Assembly (NCBI GenBank): GCA_030141605.1
Contig: JAQGDQ010000022.1
Span: forward strand, 62,001-126,000
Direction: 5' to 3'
Source: Tubiluchus corallicola
Taxonomy: Eukaryota > Priapulida > Priapulimorpha > Priapulimorphida > Tubiluchidae
DNA: 64,000 nucleotides
The notes under the pieces were generated by a model. It saw only the letters and a program-made list of their open reading frames with translations, did no database searches and was not told the origin of the DNA. Position 1 is the stretch's first letter, and the number at the start of each line of letters is the position of its first letter. Made by a program: the position numbers and the translations under genes. Positions 62,972-64,000 of this stretch are shown one piece after another.

Positions 62972-64000
62972 CCGTAACGGCCACTCCTTCCTTGCTCGGC
63001 TATTCACTAACACTCACATCGCTCTTTGAGCATATCTCTATGTTACTTGTTACTGATTAAGAGGTTACAGAAAGGCTTAATACAGTTTATATCTCTGCAC
63101 AGTTATTGCTTCCCTAGGATCAGATGCCTGTGTATCTTGAATGCTGTTATACATTATTGTTTCTGTGCTGTCCCTGCTGCCTACAATAAACTCGCTCGTA
63201 TTTACCTAATTATTGACTACTGGGTTCGCGTCAGCGTGCAATACATGTGTTTAAACAAACCTGACAGGGAATTCATATACACACCAGTTGCAGATTTGTA
63301 AAGTGACAGGTAGTTAATGAACATCAGATGTATGAATTTATCTCCACGCATACTACCCAGGTATATAAACTGTTTTTTTATCTAAAAATATCTGGACAAA
63401 CTCTTGAGCGACGGTGCGTGAAATTTTTCGCCTTTCTTTTCAGATTTCACATAAAGGAAGCCAGCCGTTACAGGTGTGCATTAATTGCAGTGATCATTAT
63501 TGCACGTTGCAGTGCACGTGTGCAGGCAATTGAAGCCACGTATCATGTTTATGCTGGGTGGTGATATTTACAACACTGATTAGTGCATCCGCTGCGTGAA
63601 AATATCCCGCGTACAAGCTCAGATATTCTTCATTATCACAAACGAACTTCGGTTATCATTGAAAACATGACAAAACTCGGCCGGAAAGGGTGTAACGAAG
63701 CCATACTGAACGCTTCACGTGCAGTCTATTACCGCTTAATTGACTAAGCATGAGTTTTGACAGAGATTCATTAGAGAACAGAAGATTAGAATGCGATCAT
63801 TTCGCGCCCAACTTCCCGTATCCTCTTTGTTAGTCAAGCCTAATAAATACGCTTTGTCACTTAACTCTGGAATTGATTAAAATGGAAAAATTGATTTAAT
63901 TAGTCTCAGAGGACTGTTAGGAAGCTGTAAATGGCTCACTTTTGTCAACTAAGGTTCGCCACTGAAGGGTAATTATAAATATTGTGTTCTGAGGGATAAT
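62972..64000 (+). other. GPCR 3' UTR and downstream DNA
   Basis: AATAAA is at 63185-63190 and again at 63842-63847. The short frames at 63026-63564 have no recognisable family. The last 450 bases have balanced composition and might be conserved non-coding DNA, but this cannot be judged from one sequence. Confidence 0.5.

Overview
The window is AT-rich animal nuclear DNA: GT-AG introns, split coding exons, long non-coding stretches, many microsatellites, and retrotransposon relics of several classes. The three genes I recognise are metazoan. A BEL/Pao element, a SINE-like unit and a large neuropeptide-type GPCR family member suggest an invertebrate. I cannot name the phylum from sequence alone; a spiralian or similar marine invertebrate is only a guess.

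Layout. (1) 1-727: the last intron and last coding exon of a trithorax/KMT2A-B type histone H3K4 methyltransferase (+ strand), then its 3' UTR. (2) About 2.7-22.8 kb: a GPATCH8 orthologue (+ strand) with a probable first exon at 2761, five small internal exons (G-patch, then a U1-like C2H2 finger) and one 4.2 kb terminal exon carrying a Lys-rich, SR-rich, polyproline and Gly-Leu-rich tail. It lies head-to-tail about 2 kb behind the methyltransferase. (3) 22.8-61.8 kb: a 39 kb gene-poor stretch. It holds a dead BEL/Pao LTR retrotransposon (33.37-38.74 kb, minus strand, gag to integrase, many frameshifts, no LTRs recognised), relics of non-LTR retrotransposon reverse transcriptases (43.66-44.31 kb, 54.28-54.49 kb and possibly 31.7 kb; another sits upstream of GPATCH8 at 3.4 kb), a MITE-like element next to a telomere-like palindromic element (30.0-30.5 kb), a tRNA-Pro(UGG)-like gene with a damaged T-arm (45.65-45.72 kb), a SINE-like unit with apparent target-site duplications (52.3-52.9 kb), a small dispersed 91-bp tandem repeat (44.6 and 55.6 kb), and long simple repeats. 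(4) 61.81-62.97 kb: an intact single-exon class A GPCR of the myosuppressin / sex-peptide-receptor-like (DMSR) group, with candidate promoter elements upstream.

The methyltransferase and the G-patch protein both act in the nucleus (chromatin and RNA processing); the GPCR is an unrelated cell-surface receptor. Nothing suggests they form a functional cluster. I found no convincing novel multi-gene system. The most notable items are a composite palindrome (CRE plus a GC-rich inverted repeat) at 60.2 kb, the purine/pyrimidine strand switch at 47.2-47.9 kb, the target-site-flanked SINE unit, the 91-bp repeat family, and the shortened zinc finger in GPATCH8.
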